Of a stretch of 24,500 nucleotides of DNA, positions 9,948 through 19,058 are shown piece by piece (position 1 is the first letter of the stretch; every line of letters begins with the position of its first letter). The DNA comes from Picochlorum sp. 'celeri'. Its lineage: Eukaryota; Chlorophyta; Trebouxiophyceae. The notes under the pieces are model-generated. The model did not search any database. It was not told where the DNA came from and worked only from the letters and a program-made list of their open reading frames with translations. Where the stretch lies: the NCBI GenBank assembly GCA_010909725.1, contig JAACMV010000025.1:7501-32000 (forward strand). Direction: 5' to 3'. Both the position numbers and the translations under genes were made by a program.

Positions 9948-9958
9948 ACACTTCCTAG
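9946..9958. repeat. 3' target-site duplication of the C+D composite
   Basis: An exact repeat of 6177-6189 (ccacacttcctag), lying right after the poly(A) of copy D. Confidence 0.82.
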
Positions 9959-10399
9959 CTGCTGGGGGCAGTTGAAGGAGAGCACCCATACCGCCCTTCT
10001 TGGGTTGGTCTGGCTGTTACTCATGGCCTAGTGAGAGGCCTTCGGGCTGTTGGCACGCAGGCGTTGACCTCCTGGTTGACCACCTCCTGCTCCACCGGTG
10101 ATACTTCACCACTTTTCTTACCCCCAAGAGCCGAAGCCCAATGGGTATGGCAGTTCTCATCGAGCCCCCCACACTCTGTGGGGCTGCTCAGTGGAACACG
10201 TGGACTGTTGTCCAAGGAGTGAGTTTTTAGTGGGTGCAACTCCCACATCACCTGGAATGGTATCTAGTCACCTCGGGCACAGTAGGGAAGAGTATACCGA
10301 GTCATGGTGGAGACTCCATCATGAGGGGGAACCATCTGTCATGTACAGACGAACCCAGTGTCATCCGGATTTTCTCACTTCTTTGTTTACATACAGAAC

Positions 10400-10455
<56 letters not shown>
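9959..10455 (+). mobile_element. S2 element, 3' end of a related older LINE subfamily (second copy)
   Basis: It appears the same as 3497-3938 base for base, but with a much longer poly(A), 10401-10455 (55 A). It carries the S2 stem-loop GTGGGTGCAACTCCCAC and the shared 3' terminal block. Copy E starts immediately after the A tract. Confidence 0.75.
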
Positions 10456-10457
<2 letters not shown>

Positions 10458-10789
10458 AAATTTTCTTTTTTTATGGCTCAACCTTGCGAAACAGCTAGAA
10501 ATGTAGCCAATTCCACGTTTTCTGGAAGAAATCCTCTCGAATCTCGCATTGAGCTGCTGTTGCAGTTGCGCCGCGCACATGGACATTCCCCATTGGGAAA
10601 CCGAATTTGCGGAAAAAAAAAAGAAAATTTTTCTTTTTTATGGCTCAACCTTGCGAAACAGCTAGAAATGTAGCCAATTCCACGTCTTCTGGAAGAAATT
10701 CTCTCGAATCTCGCATTGAGCTGCTGTTGCAGTTGCGCCGCGCACATGGACATTCCCCATTGGGAAATCGAATTTGCGTCTGGGGCCCG
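10456..10789 (+). repeat. 167-bp tandem duplication of the LINE leader
   Basis: Unit 1 starts at 10456 and unit 2 at 10623. They are nearly identical until about 10609, with a few differences such as cacgttttctgg versus cacgtcttctgg. Each unit has an A-run, a GAAAA-TTTT(T)C core, a T-run and then ATGGCTCAACC. The period is not a multiple of three, so only the second ATG (10640) leads into the long ORF. Confidence 0.88.
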
Positions 10790-12751
10790 CAGCACCAATC
10801 TGGCGAGCGATTCTGGAGGTTTTTAGAAAGAAACGTGGATGCGGCCACACTTCGTCACGTGAAACAAGTTCGAGCGGCTAGGCAAAGGATTGACCAACGG
10901 GTCCGCTTTGACGTCTGGATCGAGGGTGCTCCCGAAGGGCTGATCAGCCAGATCGCGGCATCCCGAACGGCTTGGAAGTGGCATATTCGACGCCACAAAA
11001 ACTACAGGCGCAGAATGAAGGAGCAGGCACGACGACACGGGCCGGAAGACACTGGAGCTGGACATACTCGGACCCGCCGAGTTGGGGCTGGATTCCCTTG
11101 GGCCCGCCAAGGAAGAGGAGGAGCAGGCGATGGTCGGAGCAGCCGAACCGAGGAGAACAACGCACGCCAAGGATCGAAACCCTTCAACGTTCTTGCCACA
11201 TGGAACATCACCACGGCTGCCAACAAACGAGGCGAGCTCAATTGGCGCTTTAAAGCTCGCAGATTCGGAGTGGTGGGGCTGCAAGAACATCAGGTTGAAG
11301 AAGACTCCTTCCCGCTGGCCTTCAGCCACTATAACGTCATACAGAGGTACAAGACGGGGCCAGGGGTCAGAGGAGTAGCACTAGTGACACACAGGAGCTT
11401 GCCCACGACAGAGCTCAGAGAAGTGTATGCCCATCCCAACATCATATGGGCCCAAGTGCACCAATTGATGCCAGTCACCTGCTACATCGCCACCATATAT
11501 GTACCAGGGGAGCATCTGAGAGACGATCGGCGTGAGACGTTGAACAAACTGGATGCAGACATACACAGGATCACAGCGGAGCGACCGGGGACTCCCATCG
11601 TCATCATGGGGGACTTCAATCACGACTTGGAGGCCATGAGCACACTTATAGCACGGAGAGGATGGCCATTAGATTTGCTGCCAGTGCGAGGAGATGCCAC
11701 GACATTCTGGAGGCCGTACACACAAGGAAGCGCTATAGACCACATTCTGGTGAACGAACATGCCCGGGCTCAACTGCTATCAGCCAGGGTACTCACCACA
11801 GAAGCATCCTCAGACCACTGGCCACTCGCTGTGAAATGTAGATACGAAGGACAACGCGATATCCCGCCGCCACCAAGGAAGAAACTGCGGCTGGATCACA
11901 TTGGGACTGCCAAAGACATTACGGAGCACAACTATTGGGACAACTTGCTACAGACTACGGAGGACATGGAGGCTGACATGGAACACACAGACTCAGACGA
12001 CACACAAACAGAAAGCCTTACAGGAAAATTCAAAGACACATTGCACAGGATTCTTGACCAGCAAGAATGCTTCCAAACCACATGCCATCGAGAAAAGCCC
12101 ATCAGAAAGCTCGCACACAGAACGCGCACAGTGCTACGAAAACGAAACCAGGCACGACTGGAGATGTACAGAAACCTCAACACAGATACGATGGCAACAT
12201 ACAAGGCATTACACCAGGAAGCGAGGCGATTGGTCAGGCGTGACCAGACATCCAGTTTCCACAAATTTGTACACAGGGCTGCAGCATCAGGACCTTCCAG
12301 TCCCATCTTCTGGAAGTTCATCAATATTCTACAAGGCAAACAGAGACGCCCACAGACACTGCAGCCCGTGAAAGGACCAAATAACCAGCTGCAACTGAGC
12401 AACGAAGCCATTTTGCACACGACGGAGCAGCATTACAGCACATTGGCAGGAGACGCAGATACCACCCCCCTTGCGTCCTGGGCCGAGCGATGCCCCTTGC
12501 CCCAGCGACCAACTGTTTTGGAACTGAATAGAGACATCACGTGGCCGGAGATACAAGCAGCTCTCGCCACCTCTGCAACAGGCAAAGCACCAGGAATGGA
12601 TGGCATCACAAACGAGGTGTACAAACTCTGCAAAGAAGACACCCCTAGGTTGGAACCCACAACGCCAATGGGAAGAATGCTACTGGAAGCCGTCAACTCT
12701 ATCTTTCATGGCGACATCCCAGAAGACATGCCACAGCAGCCTGATCATTAG
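10640..12751 (+). CDS. LINE endonuclease ORF, N-terminal half, cut short by frameshift (copy E)
   Basis: The start is ATG 10640, just after the T-run, giving 703 residues. The first roughly 180 residues are basic (for example WHIRRHKNYRRRMKEQARRH) with no recognised zinc knuckle. An EEP-family endonuclease follows: NVLATWN (about residue 182), GLQEHQ with the metal-binding Glu (about 213), a YVPGE block, IVIMGDFNHD (about 323), IDHILVN and SDHWPL with the catalytic His (about 391). The RT begins near residue 630 with GKAPGMDGITNEVY. The frame then stops at TAG 12749-12751. Copy A, which lacks one c near 12731, continues there in frame as SLIISIPKPHKD. The stop is therefore a secondary frameshift, not the natural end. 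The role would be nicking target DNA to prime reverse transcription. Confidence 0.85.
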   Translation: MAQPCETARNVANSTSSGRNSLESRIELLLQLRRAHGHSPLGNRICVWGPQHQSGERFWRFLERNVDAATLRHVKQVRAARQRIDQRVRFDVWIEGAPEGLISQIAASRTAWKWHIRRHKNYRRRMKEQARRHGPEDTGAGHTRTRRVGAGFPWARQGRGGAGDGRSSRTEENNARQGSKPFNVLATWNITTAANKRGELNWRFKARRFGVVGLQEHQVEEDSFPLAFSHYNVIQRYKTGPGVRGVALVTHRSLPTTELREVYAHPNIIWAQVHQLMPVTCYIATIYVPGEHLRDDRRETLNKLDADIHRITAERPGTPIVIMGDFNHDLEAMSTLIARRGWPLDLLPVRGDATTFWRPYTQGSAIDHILVNEHARAQLLSARVLTTEASSDHWPLAVKCRYEGQRDIPPPPRKKLRLDHIGTAKDITEHNYWDNLLQTTEDMEADMEHTDSDDTQTESLTGKFKDTLHRILDQQECFQTTCHREKPIRKLAHRTRTVLRKRNQARLEMYRNLNTDTMATYKALHQEARRLVRRDQTSSFHKFVHRAAASGPSSPIFWKFINILQGKQRRPQTLQPVKGPNNQLQLSNEAILHTTEQHYSTLAGDADTTPLASWAERCPLPQRPTVLELNRDITWPEIQAALATSATGKAPGMDGITNEVYKLCKEDTPRLEPTTPMGRMLLEAVNSIFHGDIPEDMPQQPDH

Positions 12752-14924
12752 CATCCCCAAGCCACACAAAGATGCTACGCTGTTGGATAATCACCGAGGC
12801 ATCTCACTCATCGACCTGCCTCCTCAAACTCACTACCAGGGTGATATCAGACAGGCTGCACACACATCTTATAGAAGGACCCAGAGGACTCAGAAAGGAA
12901 CAAGCTGGATTCAGGAGACTACAGGAATGCCCAGCTCAAGCTGCGACGCTCTACGAGATTGCCCTCCGCCGACGCCAAGTGGACCAGGTCACCTTTGCTG
13001 CATTTATAGATCTGAGGAAGGCATTCGATATGGTCCCCCATCGGTGCCTTCTTCATGTACTTAGTTCTCGGGGGATCAACGGCGCGTGTTTGAACTTCAT
13101 CTCCACGCTGTATTCTCACGCTGGTTTCAAATGCTCTGCAGGTACTCTTACTTGCCACAGGTACGTTCCCATTGCATAGAGGCGTCAAGCAAGGCGATAC
13201 GTTGAGCCCAGTCCTGTTCGATCTCTCATCGACTCGGCACTGGATGGGATCCGAGGCGTGACGGTACCGAATCTTCGCGACCCGCACGCCGATGGATGAA
13301 GACCCCCGTATTCCTGGCCTGCTTCTTCGCAGGCCGACACAGTCATCCTGGCGTAGGTCGGAAGCAGAGCTGCAGGACTCGCTCAACTACGTTCGGAGAC
13401 TGGTTGTGACCGCTTCGGCATGGAGGTTGGTGACACGCCGAAGTGCTTGGCGTCATGGAGCACTGGGCGTAGGTGGATTCTACACAGCTGCCTCGACCCC
13501 AGCCTTGGCCCCTTCACCATTCCAACGCTGGTACGCGACATTTACAGTAGTCGACAAGTACACCGTATCTCGGATTGTTGTCACCCCACGCCTCGACGTG
13601 AGGGACATCATCCTCGACAGACGTGCCAAAGGCTTGGCGACGCTCCGAGCCATGCGACCTATGCTGGCGACGCCCTCTATCCCCCTGAAGAGCAAGCTGC
13701 TGGCCATCAAGGGACAACTGATCCCTCAATTGGCATACGGAGGCGAACTGTTTGGCTCGAGCGGGCGCACATGCAACCGCTCCAACGAGTGCTCTCCATG
13801 GCTCTCAACATGGCTGTCAGGGGCAAGGCCACTCATACGATAGCGTCCGCGACACTATCCACTGAGCTGGAACTCCCCACCCTTCCTGCCATCGCTGCAG
13901 GGAGAGCAGCCCGAGCCTGGAGGAAGTGGCCAGACCTTGGGACTTGGATTGGCACCTTGTTTAGCCTCCCAGCCAGGAGGGGCAAACACACGCTGGTCCA
14001 ACGCACCAAGGCCTTCATGACGAGGTTACAGAATCGACATGGATTCTCGCCCCTCGACAAGACCCCCAAGCAACTCGCCAAACAGGTCCAATTCCTCACG
14101 TGGGAACGCCACCTCGCCCCGACAGGAGCCACTCTTCAGGGTACAACGCCTATGTGGAAGCTAATTATTCATCTACAAATAATTATCTTTCATATTCGAC
14201 TGCGGAGGGGTACTCTCGTGGCTTTCACTGGCTTGCACGGGCCCGCACAGGAGGGATCTGGAATGCTGCCCGAGGCTCTCGAGCTCGGCTGCTTCCTCCC
14301 TCCTATCGCTCCTGGTGCGCCAGCTGCGAAAGCCACACGGAGGACTCTCTCGAACATCTCTTGCTTCACTGCCCGGCATACGCGGTGATTCGCGACCAAG
14401 TGCTGGGAGATTGGATCGCCAAGGCCATCACCGCTCATCAGGAAACTGGAGTGGACCCTTGGCAATGGTTGTTGGGGTCAGCCAGAGGAGAACATCCAGA
14501 GTTTGCTCCTACAGCATCCTCCGAGCATGTTACTCAAGCCCCTGTCCCCCTGTGCATCGCCACAGCCCATTTTTTGGGGATTAGTATGCCCACCCATATG
14601 GGAAAGCTGTGGGGATCAGAGGAAGTGGTGTCTTTGATGGAGGCACGGGACAGGGCGAGGGAGGAGGCAACCTCCCCTCACAACATAGGTCACCGAGAGT
14701 CAAGTGGTGCCCATGGTCTTTCGTTGGAAGATCATGGTGGCTCTCAACCACAGGCCTCAGCTCTTTTGGAGAGTCATGCTGAGGCGCCCACTACCCCAAG
14801 AGCCGACGCCCCCTGGGTACGGCAGTTCTCACGGAGCACTTCCAGTGAGGTTTCTGAGACTCCTCTCGAGACCCCACGCCGAGGCGCTCTGTGGAACACG
14901 TGGACTGTGGTATATAAGGAGTGA
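12752..14924 (+). pseudogene. LINE reverse transcriptase half, multiply frameshifted (copy E)
   Basis: RT signatures are present in changing frames: QAGFR near 12900, FAAFIDLRKAFD near 12990 and GVKQGD near 13180. The FADD region near 13320 is scrambled, with cttcttcgcaggccgaca in place of ctcttcgcagacgaca. From about 13580 the sequence again matches the other copies closely, including the zinc motif near 14310-14370, apart from a 5-bp loss near 13770 and a 1-bp loss near 14118. At least a dozen indels fall between 13140 and 13570. No functional RT could be translated as written. Confidence 0.85.
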
Positions 14925-15127
14925 GTTTTTAGTGGGTGCAACCCCCACATCACCTGGGCAGGTATCTGGGCACCTGTGCATGGTTGGCTTCATGCACACG
15001 TGGCAGAGCTCCACTGGTCAGGTTCTCTTGATTCAGGAGCCCTGCTGGGAGGACCACCTGCATTTGAGGCAGCAGGCCAACTCCGTGTCAGTCGAGATTT
15101 TCTCACTTCTTTGTATGCTTACAGAAC

Positions 15128-15160
<33 letters not shown>

Positions 15161-15185
15161 AACGCTCTCTTCGTCTTGCGATTGG

Positions 15186-15191
15186 TTTATT
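15186..15191 (-). terminator. Likely poly(A) signal of the WDR26-like gene
   Basis: On the minus strand AATAAA lies about 40 nt after the stop codon, and overlaps a TGTAA pentamer (tgtaataaa). TGTAA is the common signal in volvocine green algae and AATAAA the general eukaryotic one. LINE copy E ends 28 bp further on. Confidence 0.55.
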
Positions 15192-15230
15192 ACATGCGGC
15201 GGTGCGAGATTTACTGTAAATGATATTAAG

Positions 15231-17001
15231 TCAAACGGACTTTTGCGACACCCAAATAATCACCTCATGGTCGTCTGAGGCGGATGCGAGCATATGGTCG
15301 TCCAGAGGGTTCCATGCAACTGCATTCACAGTGGCACTGTGGCCCTCTACCGAGGCTACAAGAGCAGAAGACTCCCTGTGCCAAATGTGTATTAGGGAAG
15401 ATTCGCTCCCTGTCCCCACAAATGCATTATTTGCCCCACCAAAAGAGCTGCGAATGACAAATCTTCCTGGATGAGACAGTTTGAGACCCTTGAGCACGTA
15501 CAGTGGCTCATGGGGCAGCTTGTCCAATGGGTCCTCGTTCTCCGCCAATGGATTCCTGTCGTCTGAGATAGGCTCCAAGTTTCCAAGCTGCCAGACGTGT
15601 ATGCCTCCATTTGAAAGGTTTGATGCCAAAAATCTTCCATCTGGTGACCTTGACAGACAGGTAACAGCAGTAGGCTCTGGGCCCCTAGTGACAACCTTAT
15701 TGTCAGACATTCTCGTAAATCGCAGCATCCTATCCTGACCCACTGACACAAACGTCCCACCATCTGCACTGAGGACAGTATCATATGCATGCTGATCCAG
15801 TCGGGTTCTATACTCGAGCAGCCATTCTCCATTTTGCCCCTGCTCTGGACCAATATTTATCAAACGCAATTCTTTGTTGCATGTGACAGCTATTCTTGAA
15901 GAACCGTTTGCCCACATTGCGGCCGATATCCCTTCAGTCACACTACCTATTTGTATCTCTATCAGTTTCTTTGCAGTGCTTACTTCAAATACACGAATTT
16001 TCCCATCTCCTGATCCAAGTAGTACCTCCTCACCAGATGGACTAAACGCAGCAATATTTATTGGGGCACTTCCACTGTACAGGACCCCCTTGAGGGCCAC
16101 AGATTCTATATTTTGAACATTCCATAAAACAGCGCTCCCATCTTTAGATGCGCTCAGCAATAACTTGCCATCGGGACTAAATTGAACCACCCACACCTCA
16201 TCCGTGTGGAAAGACAACCTGTGATACGGCACCGTCGGAAGGCACTCGGGACCAGCTTTATAATCCGTCATCAACGAAACCCTAGGATTTCGAGTATTAT
16301 GATATCTGCACTTTTCAATCTGCGACGTGACAGCCTGCTCCAGCAACACTTCCAACCTGTTCTCAGGCATGAGAACCTCTGGCGATAGAAGCCTCTGCAA
16401 ATCAGACAAAAGCCTCTCTTGCCTCTCCTCATTCACGTCATCCCTCAATCTCTTCGGTGGACAAGGATGAGAGCTTCTATCGAGAAGCATGGCGGCAAGG
16501 TAGGACAACGACTGCGGTGCATTGGTAAGCCGAGGACCATCCCTCGCAACTAACTGGCTCTCCAACGGCTGAATCTGTTCCCTAAGATACTTCAATGCCG
16601 CTTGGGACTCTCCACTCTCCACTAAAGACGCATAATGATTGCACAATAGCAAATACCTCGCCTGCTCAACGCTATTCGCGTCGCTGCCCAACTCACCCAG
16701 GAGGGACAGCGCTGTAGACACGTCACCTTTCAAAACAGCCTCACGGAACCTCCTTGCTACCAATGGTTGCATTTCTACGCCCTGAAATAAGCATATAGAC
16801 ACATTATTCGCATGCATATGCATACAAATCACCCACATTCTTCTCAACACGCACCGAGACACGTTCGAGCTCCGCAGCAACATCTCCGTACCCCAGGTTC
16901 CCGAGAGCTTGTTCAATCAATCGGATATACTGGGTTTTATCAATCATACATCTGGGACCAATGTACTCCCTCGGACCCGTTGCTTGCTGCGATTGACCCA
17001 T
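15231..17001 (-). CDS. WDR26: WDR26/GID7-like LisH-CTLH-WD40 protein
   Basis: Two exons: 17001-16855 and 16781-15231, with a 73-bp phase-0 intron (donor gtgcgt, acceptor ttatttcag), giving 565 residues. Exon 1 encodes a LisH motif (about residues 20-49, IRLIEQALGNLGYGDVAAEL). The CTLH region follows (about 52-115, with FREAVLKGDVSTALSLL), then WD40 repeats from about 235 to the end. The final repeats, IHIWHRESSALVASVEGH and SASDDHEVIIW, match the family's characteristic C-terminus. WDR26 proteins are scaffold and substrate-recruiting subunits of the GID/CTLH ubiquitin ligase. SMU1 and TPL also have LisH-WD40 layouts, but the HNTRNPRVSL linker and the C-terminus fit WDR26 better. The start ATG follows an out-of-family leader. 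The gene is divergent from the HAD gene and lies tail to tail with LINE E. Confidence 0.88.
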
Positions 17002-17279
17002 TCGAAACACGTACGATGACTCAGAACAGACAATGTACACTCATAGAGTCATACGTATATATCAGTAATTTTTATTGAATACGATTCTTTGTTCTAGAAA
17101 GCGAAATGCCAGGGTTCTTCTCACCCGATACCGAGAAGAAATTTTTATTTACGGGCACCCTTGTGACAATGCCTTGGACAGGAAGACTGTGTAGCCCACA
17201 GCAGAGCTGAATTATTAATGTCATGATAATGTGTGAGTGATATGGCATCCCGGAGATTCCTGTCCTCGAGAAATCACGG
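17002..17279. promoter_or_regulatory. Shared upstream region of the WDR26-like and HAD genes
   Basis: About 280 bp separate the two divergent start codons, so both promoters must lie here or overlap it. An A/T-rich stretch with gtatatatc lies near 17055. No other gene or repeat is seen. Confidence 0.45.
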
Positions 17280-18020
17280 ATGGGTCCACCGCACCTTGTT
17301 GTCTCAGAGTCACACCACCACGTTCAGAGCACGGGCGACCATGTCCGCGCCACAGCACATCGAGATCACATATTGTTATTGTTCGATATCATGGATACTA
17401 TAGTGCGGGACCCGTTCTATGAGCGCATGCCCGCGCATTTTGGCCTTGCCTTTGAAGAGGTATTGTATCCATTGTCCAGTTCAAATGATGCCCTTCGTTG
17501 ACCCATCGCATATGTGCAGTTGTTGGAACAAAAACATCCCGATATGTGGGTTCGGTTTGAGCACGGCGAGATTTCAGAGGATGAGCTGATTGCCAACTTT
17601 TTCAAGGATGGGAGAGTTGTTGACAAGGATGGATTAGTGCACATGATGCGGGATTCGTACGAATACATCGACGGCATCGAGGATATATTATGCAGGTTGA
17701 ATGCATCTGGGTACGAAATACGCGCATTCTCAAATTATCCTGTGTGGTACCAGTACATTGAGGAAAAATTACAGCTGAGCAAGTATCTTCAATGGACATA
17801 CGTGAGTTGTGAAGGGCCGCTAAAAGGCAAGAGAAAGCCAAAGGCAGAGAGTTTTGAATGCGTGATCAAACATTCCCGAAGAAATCCGAGGGATTTGTTG
17901 TTTGTAGACGATAGAGACCCCAACATTGCAGCAGCGATGGATGCTGGACTCCAGGCAATTCACTTCAAGAATGCTTCGCAACTCGAGCGAGATTTGAAAT
18001 CAAAAGGTCTGACTTTCTAA
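17280..18020 (+). CDS. HAD-superfamily phosphatase, plant FMN hydrolase-like
   Basis: Two exons: 17280-17459 and 17520-18020, with a 60-bp phase-0 intron (gtattg...tgtgcag), giving 226 residues. HAD motif I is LLLFDIMDTI (nucleophile Asp36), motif II is RAFSNYP (Ser131), motif III is the Lys of KGKRKPK (about 163-167), and motif IV is LLFVDDRDPN (Asp190-191). The sequence VRDPFYERMPAHFG and the tract after the intron resemble the plant chloroplast FMN hydrolase, which dephosphorylates FMN to riboflavin. The exact substrate is inferred. Motif I has Met in place of the usual second Asp. The N-terminus is uncertain: ATG 17280 is in frame, but ATG 17341 (MSAPQHIEI) in another frame looks more natural and would need one extra base near 17370. 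The gene converges with the release-factor gene, stop codons one base apart. Confidence 0.82.
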
Positions 18021-18021
18021 A

Positions 18022-18821
18022 TTACCAATCTTTAATGTTCTTACCCGATCGCCTCTCCTTCTTCTTGTCACCTTTCAACTGCTTCTTTTTCAAACGGGCC
18101 TCGTTACCTTTTTGCAACTGCTTTTCAATCTGTTTCTTCTTCTCGGGGTCTTCTTCAATCGGCAACGTCGTCCGATGCGCATCATCTAAAATTTCTTGCA
18201 CCTTTTCTAGGGCGTCTTCAATGTTCCCTCTGCAACAAGAGTCAACCACACATCAGTCAACCACACATGTAGGAGTGAATGCATGAATGTATCACGAATA
18301 ACGCACAGTTGCGATCTCGTCCGCTGGGACATGATGACTAGTTCACCATCTTTATTAATACGTTTCTTCTGCATCCTGCGAACTGCATCAGCCACCTCTT
18401 CATCCAACCAGTCCACAGTCAAATTGAGCCTCATATCAACTTTGGTATTCACCTTGTTCACATTCTGCCCACCGGCACCAGAACTTCGGGCAAACTGTAT
18501 CGTCACATCATCTACAAAACATTGTTGCATCGTTGTCCATCAGATCAAGTCACACACACTCTCTCTCTCTCCTGTACACTGGCAGCAAAACTGCCACTGC
18601 TGGTAGAAAAAAAAAGGTCATACAACCTCACCTCTCGTGATCCTCTTCACAGGGGGTATCTTCCTTGGCTTTGATCCATCTACGTTTGAAGTATTCGATC
18701 CTGATCCGACACTCCGTGGTACAATGGTCCAAGAGCAACGATTCCTCTGGAAACAAGGTGTGCTTGCTCGTCGGAACACCGTGGTTCGATGACACAGCGT
18801 CGTGCTCATTCGACCAAACAT
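18022..18821 (-). CDS. GGQ release-factor-like protein (ICT1/ArfB type), organelle-targeted
   Basis: Three exons: 18821-18632, 18511-18307 and 18229-18022, with introns of 120 bp (gtgagg) and 77 bp (gtgcgt), giving 200 residues. Residues 1 to about 40 are rich in Arg, Ser and Thr with no acidic residue, which fits a mitochondrial or plastid targeting peptide. The catalytic loop SSGAGGQNVNKVNTKV has GGQ at 77-79. KKRINKDGELVI follows, and then a very basic C-terminal tail (KKKQLKGDKKKERRSGKN). Proteins of this layout hydrolyse peptidyl-tRNA on stalled organellar ribosomes. There is no stop-codon recognition domain, so it is not a normal RF1/RF2. The closest pattern I know is the plant class I release factor family. 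The intron joins restore the family sequence exactly (ITR-DDVTIQ and RSQL-GNIED). Confidence 0.87.
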
Positions 18822-19058
18822 TGTCAATGTCTGTATTATGAAATTGTAGCAGCGGTACATCCCTGCACCACATGGAGGGATAGGGTGCACTATTTTTTTG
18901 TGTTTAAATATGGCATGGATGCCATGCGTACTGCGTTTCAACCCCTCCTTTTTCGATTCAATTCAATCAAAGTAAATTATTACATTCTTAAAGAGCGATA
19001 CATCATGTGTTTGGATGGCCATAGTGGCATGATAGACTGCTAAATTGGATGTTCTCAC
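18822..19058. promoter_or_regulatory. Shared upstream region of the release-factor and importin genes
   Basis: Only 237 bp separate the divergent start codons. A T-run followed by gtttaaatatgg lies near 18892-18912 and could act as a TATA-like element for the + strand gene. No ORF of interest or repeat is present. Confidence 0.45.

Larger units (their letters stand above)
10456..15158 (+). mobile_element. LINE copy E, with 5' end (near full length)
   Basis: This is the only copy with a 5' end: an A-rich leader duplicated in tandem (period 167 bp), then the ORF start, EEP endonuclease, RT, zinc motif, 3' UTR stem-loop and poly(A) at 15129-15158. The flanks are A-run plus gaaa on both sides (10451-10460 and 15154-15162), consistent with insertion into the tail of S2 next to host sequence beginning gaaacgctc. 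The RT half is frameshifted, heavily so at 13140-13570. Some 3' substitutions match copy C and others match B and D. Confidence 0.9.

Noticed and set aside
15231..17001. SMU1 (splicing factor) as the identity of the LisH-CTLH-WD40 gene
   Set aside because: The domain order is shared, but the CTLH-to-WD40 linker and the C-terminal repeats (IWHRESSALVASVEGH, SASDDHEVIIW) fit WDR26/GID7 better.
18555..18575. (GA)n/(TC)n microsatellite in the first release-factor intron as a regulatory repeat
   Set aside because: It is a short simple repeat inside a 120-bp intron, with no sign of function.
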